Shown: positions 6,555 through 15,237 of the stretch, one piece after another
Layout: each line of letters starts with the position of its first letter
How positions within the stretch are numbered: position 1 is the stretch's first letter
Source of the DNA: an uncultured Kiritimatiellota bacterium
GTDB lineage: Bacteria > Verrucomicrobiota > Kiritimatiellia > RFP12 > UBA1067
Length of the DNA: 23,790 nt
Assembly (NCBI GenBank): GCA_934667425.1
Contig: CAKULV010000047.1
Span: forward strand, 1-23,790
Direction of reading: 5' to 3'
Program-made: the position numbers and the translations under genes
The notes under the pieces: generated by a model
Database searches by the model: none
Seen by the model: only the letters and a program-made list of their open reading frames with translations
What the model was told of the DNA's origin: nothing

Positions 6555-7436
6555 ATGCGGCGATTCGTGGCAATTGCGCGCACGGCTGCGATAGAGACGA
6601 TGTCGCAGCCGCTTTCGGCCATTCTGTTCGCGGTCGCGGCATTGGCCATCCATGTGCTGCCGGCGTTCCAGTATCACAGGTTTGGTGCGCCGGGAAGGCT
6701 GGCAAGAGAAACGGGGCTTTCAGGCCTTTTCATCTTTGGGCTTCTATTTGCGGTTCCGGCCATAGTCAGGACGATTGGCCGATCCCTTGAGACGGGAGTT
6801 GCCGCCGCTACGCTTGCGCTCGGCGTTTCACGTCCAATGTATTTCATAGCGCATCTTGCCGGGACGCTGTTTGTGTTCGCGATGTTCTTCGTCTCGGTCG
6901 TTTCGGCCACGGCGGTTTCGTCGTTTTCGTGCGTCAAGGCATCCACCATCCTGACCGCCAATGGGGGCGTTGTCCGCGTATGGGGCCCGGCATTGGGCGT
7001 TGGAGTTTGCGGCTCCATTGCCCCGCTCGCCGTAGCAGCTCTCGTAAATCGCTTTCTGGATGGGCGGTTCTGCCTTTGGACGTGCATGCTCACCGTGGCT
7101 TTCCAGATCGTCGGGTTCGCCATCTTCCATGACATCTCTTCCGTAGCGAAGGTGGCACCGGCCCTTTGCGCGATATCGGTTGCCTGCGTTGCGTATGTTG
7201 CGATGGCCGGGGCGCTGTCCACCCGTCTCAACGTGAACTGGGTGTCGGCGTGCGTGGCCGCCGCCGTGATCATGGGCTTTGTGTCCCCGGTCGGATTTAT
7301 CATGCCCAACATGGGGATGTTCTGGCTCGCGGAGGGAGACCGCCTTGCGGCCGCGCCGGTCTGTGCCGGCGCCGCGCTCGCCGCGCTCTGGACTGTCGTT
7401 GGATGTCTTTCTCTGGAAAGGAAGGAACTTGGATGA
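6555..7436 (+). CDS. ABC-2-type transporter permease (first of two)
   Basis: The 293-residue product is strongly hydrophobic, with about six to seven membrane segments and a cytoplasmic N-terminus (MRRFVAIARTAAIETMSQP). This beginning is common in ABC-2 permeases. It directly precedes and overlaps the ATPase gene (ATGA), which supports the assignment more than any single motif does. The segment MSQPLSAILFAV and the SRPMYFIAHLAGTLFVF stretch fit the gliding/NosY-like ABC-2 permeases. There is no strong Shine-Dalgarno sequence before the ATG at 6555, which lies six bases past the previous stop. Translational coupling is likely. Substrate unknown. Confidence 0.72.
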   Translation: MRRFVAIARTAAIETMSQPLSAILFAVAALAIHVLPAFQYHRFGAPGRLARETGLSGLFIFGLLFAVPAIVRTIGRSLETGVAAATLALGVSRPMYFIAHLAGTLFVFAMFFVSVVSATAVSSFSCVKASTILTANGGVVRVWGPALGVGVCGSIAPLAVAALVNRFLDGRFCLWTCMLTVAFQIVGFAIFHDISSVAKVAPALCAISVACVAYVAMAGALSTRLNVNWVSACVAAAVIMGFVSPVGFIMPNMGMFWLAEGDRLAAAPVCAGAALAALWTVVGCLSLERKELG

Positions 7437-8200
7437 CAACGGACGAATCGGTCGTTGTGCTTAAGGGCGTGGAGAAGACGTTCCGGGATTTCTGGATGCG
7501 TCCCATAGCCCAGGCTGTGCGCGGGTTAGACCTTGAGGTCAGGCGCGGCGATGTGTTCGGTCTCATTGGCCCGAACGGATCCGGCAAGTCCACGACCATC
7601 AAGATGATCCTTGGCCTGATGCGCCCGACAAAGGGCACTGTGCGCCTTTTCGGCCTAGATCCGCGCAACAGGGCCGCCCGGGCGCGAATCGGATATCTCC
7701 CGGAGCTTTCGCGCCTCCATCCGTTCCTGACGGCGGAGGAGACGGTGATGTACTATGCCGGACTTTCCGGGATGCGGCGTTCCGAAGCAAGGGAACGGAT
7801 GTCCAGACTGCTCGGCGAGATGAACCTCGCAAAGGCCGCCGGAAGGGCGGTCGGCGGGTTTTCGAAAGGCATGGCCCGCAGGGTGGCGATCGCTGCGGCG
7901 CTTGTGGCGTCTCCGGAACTTCTCGTCCTTGACGAGCCGACATCCGGCCTCGATCCGATAGGCACGCGAGAGATAAAGGATCTGATAGCCCGCCTCGCCG
8001 GGGATGGCATGACCGTTCTGCTCACATCGCACCAGCTCTTCGACGTCCAGGACGTCTGCAACCGCGTCGCAGTGATGTCTGAGGGGAGGAAGGTCGGCGG
8101 CGGCAATGTCTCTGACATAGTTGCGAACGCCACCGATAAGCGGCACGCCCTCGAAGAGTACTTCGAGGATAGGCTCGGCTTGGGGAAGGATGCCCTATGA
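7433..8200 (+). CDS. ABC transporter ATP-binding protein
   Basis: All nucleotide-binding motifs are present in the 255 residues: Walker A GPNGSGKST (46-54), a Q-loop region in which GYLPE (88-91) takes the usual place, a signature GGFSKGM (141-147), Walker B LLVLDEP (163-169, Glu168 catalytic), D-loop SGLDP and the H-loop His200 in TSHQ. The GYLPE and GFSKGM variants are typical of the CcmA/NatA/NosF-like ATPases that pair with ABC-2 permeases. The start at 7433 overlaps the previous stop by four bases and has AAGGAAGG upstream. The frame opens earlier (7166) but that part is a shadow of the permease. The gene ends in an ATGA overlap with the second permease, so all three are one transporter. 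Confidence 0.93.
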   Translation: MTTDESVVVLKGVEKTFRDFWMRPIAQAVRGLDLEVRRGDVFGLIGPNGSGKSTTIKMILGLMRPTKGTVRLFGLDPRNRAARARIGYLPELSRLHPFLTAEETVMYYAGLSGMRRSEARERMSRLLGEMNLAKAAGRAVGGFSKGMARRVAIAAALVASPELLVLDEPTSGLDPIGTREIKDLIARLAGDGMTVLLTSHQLFDVQDVCNRVAVMSEGRKVGGGNVSDIVANATDKRHALEEYFEDRLGLGKDAL

Positions 8201-9477
8201 TGGCCGCCTTCGTCACGACGTGGCGAAGCCTGTGGCGCGGCAGGACGCTTATGGCCATTCTGGCCTTGACGGCCGCCGCGCATTTCCTGCTTCCCGGACT
8301 TGTCCGGTCGGACGGGACCATTGCCGGAATGCTTGAGATGCACGTGAGGCTTGTGTGCGGAGCCATTGCAGCCATCGTGTATGTGTCGGCGCTCGCCATT
8401 GCGTGCGGATCGTTCTCGAAGGATCGCGAGGACGACCTTCTTCCGCTTCTGCTTGTCCGTCCCGCATCGGCATTTTCCGTGGCGTTGGGCAGGTGGCTTG
8501 CCATCATGGGCGTGCTGGCGGCGGTTCTGGCTCTGAATGCCGTCTTGCTGAATGCGACGCTTTCGCGTTCAGCCTACGCCCCCGGAGATTGCTGGGTGCA
8601 CTATTCCCCCGCGCTGCCGCCTGCGAATGTCACCGCGGCGAAGATGATGGATGGATTCCTCAAGAGCGACAAGACCCCTGAGGCGGTAAAGAAAGCGCCT
8701 CGCGCCGCAGTGCTTTCGTTGCTGACCTCCAAGGAGAATGAGAGGTATGAGGTGGTGCGCCCCGGGAAGTCGATATCGCTGCCGTTCAACGTGCCCGGGC
8801 ACGATGCGATAACCGCACGGGTGCGGTTCTCCACGCTCTACAACATCAAGGAGGCGCTATGCGGACATTTTGCGTATCGGGCTTCGTCCGGAGCGGTGAG
8901 CAACAGCACCCAGTCGGTGCTGAACGTGCCGCTCAAGCCAGACCTGCCTCCCCCGCTTACGCTCGCGGAACCGACGCTCGGCAAACTTGACGGCCTTGGC
9001 CTTTCCTTCCGGAACGATGGCGCTTCTGACGTGATGTTCCGTCCGCGACGCGACATCGTGCTGATGGTGCGCGGCGATTCGTTTCTCCTGAACAGCGTCC
9101 GCGCCTCCGTGGAGGTGCTTTCGCTCGCAGGGCTATTGACGGCCTTCGGCCTTTTTCTGTCGGCGGCGCTGTCCCGTCCCGTGGCGATCTTCACCGCCGC
9201 GGTGCTTCTCGCCGCAGCCCTGATGGCGCCGGATGCCGTATCCCAGTTCCCCGACGAATTCAACGCCACCCTTGGCGAACGGCTGGGCCTGGCCATATCG
9301 CGCATGGTGTCCAACTTCACGTCGGCGCTTTCGGAGGTGTCGCCAGTCTCCGACCTCGCCTCCGGCAAGGCCATAGCCATTGGCGAACTTGTGCGGTCGG
9401 CGGTGCGCAACCTGATCGTATGGCCGGCGCTGTTCTTTGCGCTTTCAGCATTCGTGCTTCGCCGCCGCGCCTCATAG
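8197..9477 (+). CDS. ABC-2-type transporter permease (second), with a large beta-rich domain
   Basis: The 426-residue product has membrane segments at about 18-32, 50-70 and 100-120. A soluble, beta-rich segment of roughly 170 residues follows (about 125-300), then more hydrophobic helices (about 307-345 and 405-422). Its N-terminus (MMAAFVTTWRSLWRGRTLMAI) and the ASGSFSKDREDDLLPLLLVRPAS-type coupling region (here ACGSFSKDRE) match ABC-2 permeases. The large soluble segment between the membrane halves is probably on the outer face and may bind cargo. The start overlaps the ATPase stop (ATGATGG). Two unlike permeases with one ATPase suggest a heterodimeric exporter. The Pro/Ala/Lys-rich protein upstream could be an accessory; that is inference. 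Confidence 0.78.
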   Translation: MMAAFVTTWRSLWRGRTLMAILALTAAAHFLLPGLVRSDGTIAGMLEMHVRLVCGAIAAIVYVSALAIACGSFSKDREDDLLPLLLVRPASAFSVALGRWLAIMGVLAAVLALNAVLLNATLSRSAYAPGDCWVHYSPALPPANVTAAKMMDGFLKSDKTPEAVKKAPRAAVLSLLTSKENERYEVVRPGKSISLPFNVPGHDAITARVRFSTLYNIKEALCGHFAYRASSGAVSNSTQSVLNVPLKPDLPPPLTLAEPTLGKLDGLGLSFRNDGASDVMFRPRRDIVLMVRGDSFLLNSVRASVEVLSLAGLLTAFGLFLSAALSRPVAIFTAAVLLAAALMAPDAVSQFPDEFNATLGERLGLAISRMVSNFTSALSEVSPVSDLASGKAIAIGELVRSAVRNLIVWPALFFALSAFVLRRRAS

Positions 9478-9487
9478 CATAAAGCAA

Positions 9488-9507
9488 TGGCGCTGCTCCG
9501 AGCGCCA
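9488..9507 (+). terminator. Hairpin after the ABC transporter genes, possible weak terminator
   Basis: TGGCGCT and AGCGCCA form a perfect 7-bp stem with a six-base loop, starting ten bases after the stop at 9477. No T-run follows, so an intrinsic terminator is doubtful. A Rho-dependent or RNA-stability role is equally possible. Confidence 0.3.
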
Positions 9508-9546
9508 GGAACCCCGGGCAGACGGCGTCAAGCCGTGCATGGTGAT

Positions 9547-9575
9547 TTGCGGAATCGGTTCGGATGTGATATACT
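9547..9575 (+). promoter_or_regulatory. Promoter of tRNA-Thr and probably tpiA
   Basis: TTGCGG (9547-9552), a 17-base spacer and TATACT (9570-9575) with an extended TGA just before it give a strong promoter. The -35 resembles the frr promoter's TTGCGT. Start near 9582 is about ten bases before the tRNA. Confidence 0.7.
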
Positions 9576-9592
9576 TAAGACAATTTTTTCAA

Positions 9593-9667
9593 GCCGGTAT
9601 AGCGTAGTGGTAGCGCAGCGGTTTTGTAAACCGCTGGTCGGGGGTTCGAATCCCTCTGCCGGCTCCA
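9593..9667 (+). tRNA. tRNA-Thr (anticodon TGT)
   Basis: The sequence folds as a complete cloverleaf. The acceptor arm is 9593-9599 with 9657-9663 (one T-G pair), the D stem GCG/CGC, and the anticodon stem GCGGT/ACCGC around loop TTTGTAA. The T stem GGGGG/CCCTC flanks loop TTCGAAT. The anticodon is TGT, reading the threonine codon ACA. The CCA end is encoded (9665-9667). Only 28 bases separate it from tpiA, with no terminator, so one primary transcript may carry both. Confidence 0.95.
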
Positions 9668-9695
9668 GTGATGACTACTGAAAGGTTATACAGAA

Positions 9696-10460
<765 letters not shown>

Positions 10461-10491
10461 GGCATAGGCGGGCAGTAGCTCCGCAATGTGC

Positions 10492-10537
10492 GAAAGGGCA
10501 TCCGGCCGACTGGCCTGGATGCCCTTTCCGTCTTTAT
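10492..10537 (+). terminator. Hairpin terminator after tpiA
   Basis: GAAAGGGCATCC plus GGCC pairs with GGCC plus GGATGCCCTTTC (10492-10507 with 10512-10528). This is a 16-bp stem with one bulged base and the loop GACT. A modest T-containing tail (CGTCTTTAT) follows. The stem is nearly symmetrical and could act in both directions. Confidence 0.75.
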
Positions 10538-10602
10538 GGAAGCCTCTCATAATGTCTCAATTAATTTCAGAATGTTTCGCACCGCTCTCATGGGTTTTGT
10601 TG

Positions 10603-10608
10603 TAGAAT
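10603..10608 (+). promoter_or_regulatory. Possible -10 of the FAD-oxidase catabolic operon
   Basis: TAGAAT lies 37 bases before the start codon at 10646, after the tpiA terminator. The -35 region is poor, which would fit an activated promoter under the XylR-type regulator. No operator is evident to me. Confidence 0.35.
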
Positions 10609-10645
10609 GTCCCCGTTGTTTTCAAGCAAGAAGGAACATCAAATA

Positions 10646-12100
10646 ATGAAGATCAAGGAAGACAGCTACATGTACGAAATGATTCGTACGGAACTGACTG
10701 ACGTTGTGGGCGACGAGTTCGTCGATACGAAGTTTGCGGACAAGTTCGGCCATTCGATCGACTATTACTGGATCCCGGAGATGTGGCACGACCGTGGCCG
10801 CGTGTGCCCGAAGCCGGACTTCGTGGTCCGCCCGAAGACGTCCGAGGAAGTCGCGCGCATAATGAAGATCGCGAACCAGTACAAGATACCTGTGGTGCCG
10901 TGGGGCGGCGGTTCGGGCAGCCAGGGCGGCGCGCTGCCGATCTACAACGGCATCGTCCTTGACATGAAGCGCATGAACAGGATCATCAAGATCGACAAGC
11001 AGGCGCTCACGGTGACGGCGCAGACGGGCATCATCACGAAGCACCTTGAATGGGGCTGCAACAAGGAAGGGCTCTCCACGATGCATCTTCCGGCATCCAT
11101 TGCCTGCTCGACGATCGGCGGATTCCTCGCCCATCGCGGCACGGGCGTGCTGTCCACGAAGTACGGCAAGATCGAGGACATGGTGATGTCGCTCGAGGTC
11201 GTGACGCCGACCGGCGAGATCATCCGTACGCTTCCCGTCCCGCGCCATGCGTCGGGTCCCGACATGACGATGCTCTTCCTCGGCAGCGAGGGCACGCTCG
11301 GGGTGATCACGGAGGTGACGCTGAAGGTCCATCCGCAGCCGGAGAGCCGCCAGTTCCGCGCCTACATCTTCAAGGACTTCCACACCGCGATGCAGGCGGG
11401 GCAGACGCTCATGCGCAGCCGTCTCCAGCCGTGCGCGATGCGCCTCTACGACGAGACGGAGACGAAGACCCACGTGTCGAAGGTGTTCGGCATCGATCTC
11501 GACAAGGGCGCGTACCTCGTGTTCGGATTCGATGGGCGCAAGGACATAGTGGATCTCCAGATGAAGCACGCCCGCGAGATCATGGAAGGCGAGTTCAAGG
11601 GCAAGGATCTCGGCTCCAAGGGCGGCGAATGGTGGTGGGAGAACAAGTACAAGTTCTTCTACCCCGGCTACATGTTCCACGTGCCGCAGGCCTTCGGGAC
11701 GCTTGACACGGTTGCGGACTTCTCGCACATCGAGAACGTCTATTGGGCCATGAAGAAGGTCGTCAACACGGAATTTCCCGACGCCCGCTTCATCGGACAC
11801 TTCTCGCACTGGTACGACTGGGGCTGCATGCTGTACGCCCGCTTCATCTTCCCCGGCGACAAGGTGCCGCCGAATGCCGAGGATGCGGCCGCCCTCTACA
11901 ACGCCGTGTGGGACAAGGCGATCCGCGCGGCGATCCGCGAGGGAGGCGTGATCAACGAGCACCATGGCGTCGGCCTCAAGCTTGGCCGCTACATGAAGGA
12001 TCTCTACGGCAAGGCAATGCCCGTGCTTGAGGGCATCAAGCAGAAGCTCGATCCGAACGGCATCATGAACCCCGGAAAGATGGGCCTCGCCGGTTGCTAA
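10646..12100 (+). CDS. FAD-dependent oxidase/dehydrogenase, GlcD/alkylglycerone-phosphate-synthase-like
   Basis: The 484-residue flavoprotein has a PCMH-type FAD domain (about 57-235). Its pyrophosphate loop is VPWGGGSGSQGGA (84-97), and it contains STIGGFLAHRGTG and TKYGKIEDMV (171-180), the latter pattern typical of alkylglycerone phosphate synthase and relatives. A FAD-linked oxidase C-terminal domain ends with NEHHGVGLKLGRYM and LDPNGIMNPGKMG. It should oxidise a hydroxyacid or sugar-derived alcohol. The next gene, an iron-sulfur CCG protein, is the expected electron acceptor. I start it at 10646 (AAGGA ten bases upstream). The frame is open from an ATG at 10607, but that ATG overlaps the -10 box. 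The substrate is unknown. D-lactate, glycolate or a sugar acid are the known choices for the wider family. Confidence 0.85.
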   Translation: MKIKEDSYMYEMIRTELTDVVGDEFVDTKFADKFGHSIDYYWIPEMWHDRGRVCPKPDFVVRPKTSEEVARIMKIANQYKIPVVPWGGGSGSQGGALPIYNGIVLDMKRMNRIIKIDKQALTVTAQTGIITKHLEWGCNKEGLSTMHLPASIACSTIGGFLAHRGTGVLSTKYGKIEDMVMSLEVVTPTGEIIRTLPVPRHASGPDMTMLFLGSEGTLGVITEVTLKVHPQPESRQFRAYIFKDFHTAMQAGQTLMRSRLQPCAMRLYDETETKTHVSKVFGIDLDKGAYLVFGFDGRKDIVDLQMKHAREIMEGEFKGKDLGSKGGEWWWENKYKFFYPGYMFHVPQAFGTLDTVADFSHIENVYWAMKKVVNTEFPDARFIGHFSHWYDWGCMLYARFIFPGDKVPPNAEDAAALYNAVWDKAIRAAIREGGVINEHHGVGLKLGRYMKDLYGKAMPVLEGIKQKLDPNGIMNPGKMGLAGC

Positions 12101-12118
12101 ACAGAAGGAGATTTTGAA

Positions 12119-13150
12119 ATGAACATTGACAAGTTTGAAGAAGCGATGATGAACTGCCGGTTCTGTTTCATGTGCCGGCATCTTTCGACGATCGGGCAGG
12201 TGCGCAGCACCGAAGTAGACACTCCCCGCATTCGTGCGGCGATGCTTTACGGCCTTCGCACGGGAACGAATTCGTTTGACGACAGCGATTTCGTGGATGC
12301 GCTCTACCGTCAGGAACTTTCGGCCTGCTGCGTCCACCACTGCGTGAACCACTACGACGAGAATGGCCTCGCCCTCGCGGCGCGCGCTGATGTGGTCGAG
12401 GCCGGCAAGGCGCCGGAGAGGGTGCAGAAGCTCGCGAAGAAGTACATGAAGAGCGGGTTCTCGGCGAAGGGCAAGGGCGATCTCGCGTACTTCCTCGACG
12501 CGACCACTGCGGCGGACAAGGATGTCGTGGCATCCGTGAAGAAGCTCTTCGCGGCGGCGAAATCGGATCCCGTCGTCATTGAGGGCGGTTCCATCGGCAA
12601 GGCGCTCAAGGTTCTGGGCTATCTGCCGGAGGCGAAGTCCGCAGCCGAGAAGTTCGCGGCCTTCCTCGCGGAGAAGGGCATAAAGACGCTCGTTGTGTCC
12701 AATCCGGCGGCATTCGACGCCCTTACGAGGGACTATCCCGAATTCGGCGTGAAGCTCCCGTGCAAGGTGCTCTGCATCTCTAACTACCTCGTCCAGGCGA
12801 AAGTCGCGTTCAAGAAGGCCGCCGGCGAAGTGTACTACCTTGCGGACGACTTCATGCGCAACTACGACGGATGCGAATGTCCGGAGAAGCTGCTCAAGGC
12901 ACTCAAGGCCAGGAACGTCCCGTTCGGCACGAACGACGAGGAGTCGTACTGCTGCGGCGAGGGAGCCGTCGTGTTCGACGAGCTCAATCCGGAACTCGTC
13001 AAGGATCTCGCCGCGTATGTCGCGGAGCGCGCCGACCATCCGAAGACAGACAGGATAGTCGTCCTCTCGGCCTACACCAAGAAGATTCTCAAGAAGTACG
13101 GCAAGCTGAATGTCATTACGATGGAAGAGCTTGCCGCTTCCTGCCTGTGA
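12119..13150 (+). CDS. Iron-sulfur (CCG-domain) electron-transfer protein
   Basis: The 343-residue protein opens with NCRFCFMCRH (Cys13, Cys16, Cys19), a ferredoxin-like ligand set. Further cysteines follow in SACCVHHCVNH (Cys70, 71, 75). The C-terminal half has the Cys-Cys-Gly signature SYCCGEGAVV (278-279), as in GlcF, LldE and HdrB. It is shorter than GlcF (about 400) and shows one clear CCG motif rather than two. With the preceding flavoprotein it forms a plausible two-subunit dehydrogenase passing electrons towards the quinone pool. The spacing is 18 bases, with GAAGGAGA as ribosome binding site. The fourth ligand of the first cluster is unclear, so I infer that a cluster binds but not how many. 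Confidence 0.8.
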   Translation: MNIDKFEEAMMNCRFCFMCRHLSTIGQVRSTEVDTPRIRAAMLYGLRTGTNSFDDSDFVDALYRQELSACCVHHCVNHYDENGLALAARADVVEAGKAPERVQKLAKKYMKSGFSAKGKGDLAYFLDATTAADKDVVASVKKLFAAAKSDPVVIEGGSIGKALKVLGYLPEAKSAAEKFAAFLAEKGIKTLVVSNPAAFDALTRDYPEFGVKLPCKVLCISNYLVQAKVAFKKAAGEVYYLADDFMRNYDGCECPEKLLKALKARNVPFGTNDEESYCCGEGAVVFDELNPELVKDLAAYVAERADHPKTDRIVVLSAYTKKILKKYGKLNVITMEELAASCL

Positions 13151-13158
13151 GGTGAGCC

Positions 13159-13983
13159 ATGCTCGTTAACATGAAGGAGATGCTGACGGCCGCGCGCAAG
13201 GCGCGCAAGGCCGTCGGCGCGTTCAACATCACGAACTACGAGACGGCGGCGGCTGTCCTCAAGGCGGCCGAGGCCGAGAACGAGCCTGTGATCATCCAGC
13301 TTTACATGCGCCTCTTCGACACGGGGAAGGCGTATGACCTGTGCGGAATGCTCCAGCGCCTTGCATATCGCGGCAAGGTGCCGGTGGCATTGCATCTCGA
13401 CCACGGCAATTCGGTGAAGCAGGCGACGGATGCGCTCGCGTGGGGATACACGTCGGTCATGTACGACGGCTCGCGCAGCGCATATGACGAAAACGTGAAG
13501 TGGACGAAGTTCGTCGCCGAGTACGCGCATGCCCTTGGCGCAACGTGCGAGGGCGAGATCGGGCATGTCGCCCAGGGGGATGAAACGGCGCTTACCGATG
13601 TCGAGGAGGCCGTCTCGTTCGCAAAGGCGACGGGCGTGGACGCGCTTGCGGTCTCGATAGGTACGGCCCACGGCTACTACAAGGCGGAGCCGAAGCTCGA
13701 CATCTCCCGTTGCGCCGCAATCGCGGCGGAGCTTCCGGATACTCCGCTTGTCCTGCACGGGGGCAGCGGCACTCCGCTCGCGGATGTCCGCCGGGCAATC
13801 GAGTCCGGCATCGCGAAGGTGAACATCGCGACGGAGTTCCTTGACGGCTACATCAAGTCCACGCTCAAGGTCTTTGGCGACCTGAACGGGGCCTTCGTGC
13901 CGCCGGACAAGCTCGCAGACCCGATCATCGACGCATGCGCCGCGCATGTGCAGCGGCTCATCCGGTTCTTTGCCGGACGATAA
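13159..13983 (+). CDS. Class II (zinc) ketose-bisphosphate aldolase family protein
   Basis: The 274 residues show the class II aldolase core. VALHLDHG carries the catalytic Asp81 and zinc ligand His82. SVMYDGS (99-105) is the substrate loop, CEGEIG (130-135) is conserved, and SIGTAHGYY and LVLHGGSGTP carry zinc ligands His171 and His200. The C-terminal KVNIATEF is the phosphate-binding strand. The family includes fructose-bisphosphate, tagatose-bisphosphate (GatY/KbaY) and related aldolases. The product would be dihydroxyacetone phosphate plus an aldehyde. Specificity cannot be read from the motifs. The neighbouring NagA-like gene favours an amino-sugar-derived substrate. GAGGTGAG precedes the ATG, eight bases after the previous stop. 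Confidence 0.88.
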   Translation: MLVNMKEMLTAARKARKAVGAFNITNYETAAAVLKAAEAENEPVIIQLYMRLFDTGKAYDLCGMLQRLAYRGKVPVALHLDHGNSVKQATDALAWGYTSVMYDGSRSAYDENVKWTKFVAEYAHALGATCEGEIGHVAQGDETALTDVEEAVSFAKATGVDALAVSIGTAHGYYKAEPKLDISRCAAIAAELPDTPLVLHGGSGTPLADVRRAIESGIAKVNIATEFLDGYIKSTLKVFGDLNGAFVPPDKLADPIIDACAAHVQRLIRFFAGR

Positions 13984-14013
13984 AGTGGAACCCAAATGGA
14001 AGGAGACGCGGGA

Positions 14014-15201
14014 ATGCTGATTCGCGGAGCGCACGTTGTGACGCCTGGACGGGATCTCGGCGTCACTTCCGTTGAAGTCTTTGGCGGGAAAATCGTCCGC
14101 ATGGGCGACAGCCCCATGCCGTCGCCGTCGGGCGAGACGCTGGAGGCGGACGGTCTTCTCCTTCTGCCCGGTTTCGTGGACATCCATTCGCACGGACGTG
14201 GCGGCGCGGATTTCTGCGACGCCACGGATGCTGCATTTGAGAAGATCGGGCGCGGCAAGCTCGCGGACGGCGTGACATCCTTCCTCGCGACTGGGCTTAC
14301 GCGCCCGGAAGAAGATCTCGCCGAGCTCTGCCGCTGCGCGGCGAGATATATGGCGAAATGCACTGTGCCTACGTGGGGCGCGACGTGCCTTGGCGTGCAC
14401 CTCGAAGGTCCGTTCTTCAACCAGAAGATGGCGGGTGCGCAGAACCCTGCCTACCTTAGGAAGCCCGATGTCGGCTTCGTTGACCGCCTGAACGCAATCG
14501 CTCCTGTCCGCAAGGTCTCGTACGCGCCCGAGCTTGACGGCGCGATCGAGTTCACCTCCGGACTCCGTGCAAGGGGGATCGTCGCGTCCCTAGGACATTC
14601 CGAGGCCGACTACGATACATTCGAGCTGGCTCGCGCAGCGGGTGCGACGCATCTCACGCATTTCTGCAACGCGATGATGCCGATCCACCATCTGCGTCCA
14701 TCGATGGTGACGGGAGGGATGCTGGCGGACGACGTGTATGCCGAGATCATCACGGACGGTGTGCATCTTTCCGACCCGATGATCCGTCTAATCGCCAAGA
14801 CGAAAGGGCCTGACCGCGTGATGGTGATCACGGACGCGATGTGCGCGGCTGGCGAGCCGGACGGGATCTATTCGCTCGGCGGGCTTCGCGTCAGGGTCGA
14901 GAAGGGCCGGGCAACCCTTGCCGATGTGCCGTATGACCCGAAGGCCGTGGTGTCGAACGTAGCGGGGTCGGTTGCCCTTTATCCGCAGTGCGTGAAGCGC
15001 TGGGTCCGCGCGTCCGGCCTGCCGCTTGAAGAGTCCGTGAAGGCTCTCGGGTTCAACCAGCTCAGGTCGCTTGGCATTGTCGACCGCGGAGACATCAAGG
15101 TCGGGCAGGTTGCCGACCTGGTGCTTCTCGACGCGAACCTCGACCCGGTTAGGACGATTCTCCGGGGCGAGACCGCATGGAGCCGCGACGCGGACGGCTG
15201 A
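14014..15201 (+). CDS. nagA: N-acetylglucosamine-6-phosphate deacetylase-like amidohydrolase
   Basis: The 395-residue product has the NagA landmarks: GFVDIHSHGRGG (His58, His60), GVHLEGPFFN (metal ligand Glu131), SLGHSEAD (His195), THLTHFCNAM (His216), IITDGVHL (His251) and the catalytic Asp274 in VITDAMCAAG. The enzyme removes acetate from an N-acetyl-amino-sugar 6-phosphate in the cytoplasm. No nagB deaminase or kinase is nearby, so the exact substrate (GlcNAc-6P, GalNAc-6P or another) is open; the symbol names the family. Its HSHG and HLEGPF motifs are intact, so it should be active. I start at 14014, eight bases after AGGAG (14001-14005). The ATG at 13996 lies upstream of that site and has no ribosome binding site of its own. 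Confidence 0.85.
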   Translation: MLIRGAHVVTPGRDLGVTSVEVFGGKIVRMGDSPMPSPSGETLEADGLLLLPGFVDIHSHGRGGADFCDATDAAFEKIGRGKLADGVTSFLATGLTRPEEDLAELCRCAARYMAKCTVPTWGATCLGVHLEGPFFNQKMAGAQNPAYLRKPDVGFVDRLNAIAPVRKVSYAPELDGAIEFTSGLRARGIVASLGHSEADYDTFELARAAGATHLTHFCNAMMPIHHLRPSMVTGGMLADDVYAEIITDGVHLSDPMIRLIAKTKGPDRVMVITDAMCAAGEPDGIYSLGGLRVRVEKGRATLADVPYDPKAVVSNVAGSVALYPQCVKRWVRASGLPLEESVKALGFNQLRSLGIVDRGDIKVGQVADLVLLDANLDPVRTILRGETAWSRDADG

Positions 15202-15237
15202 CGGGAGGCGTTTTTCAGAAGGGAAGGGGTGCAGGAA

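Noticed and set aside
10622..13039. An 805-codon open frame on the minus strand
   Set aside because: It is antisense to the flavoprotein and CCG genes, both of which have clear motifs and ribosome binding sites. It is a shadow frame.
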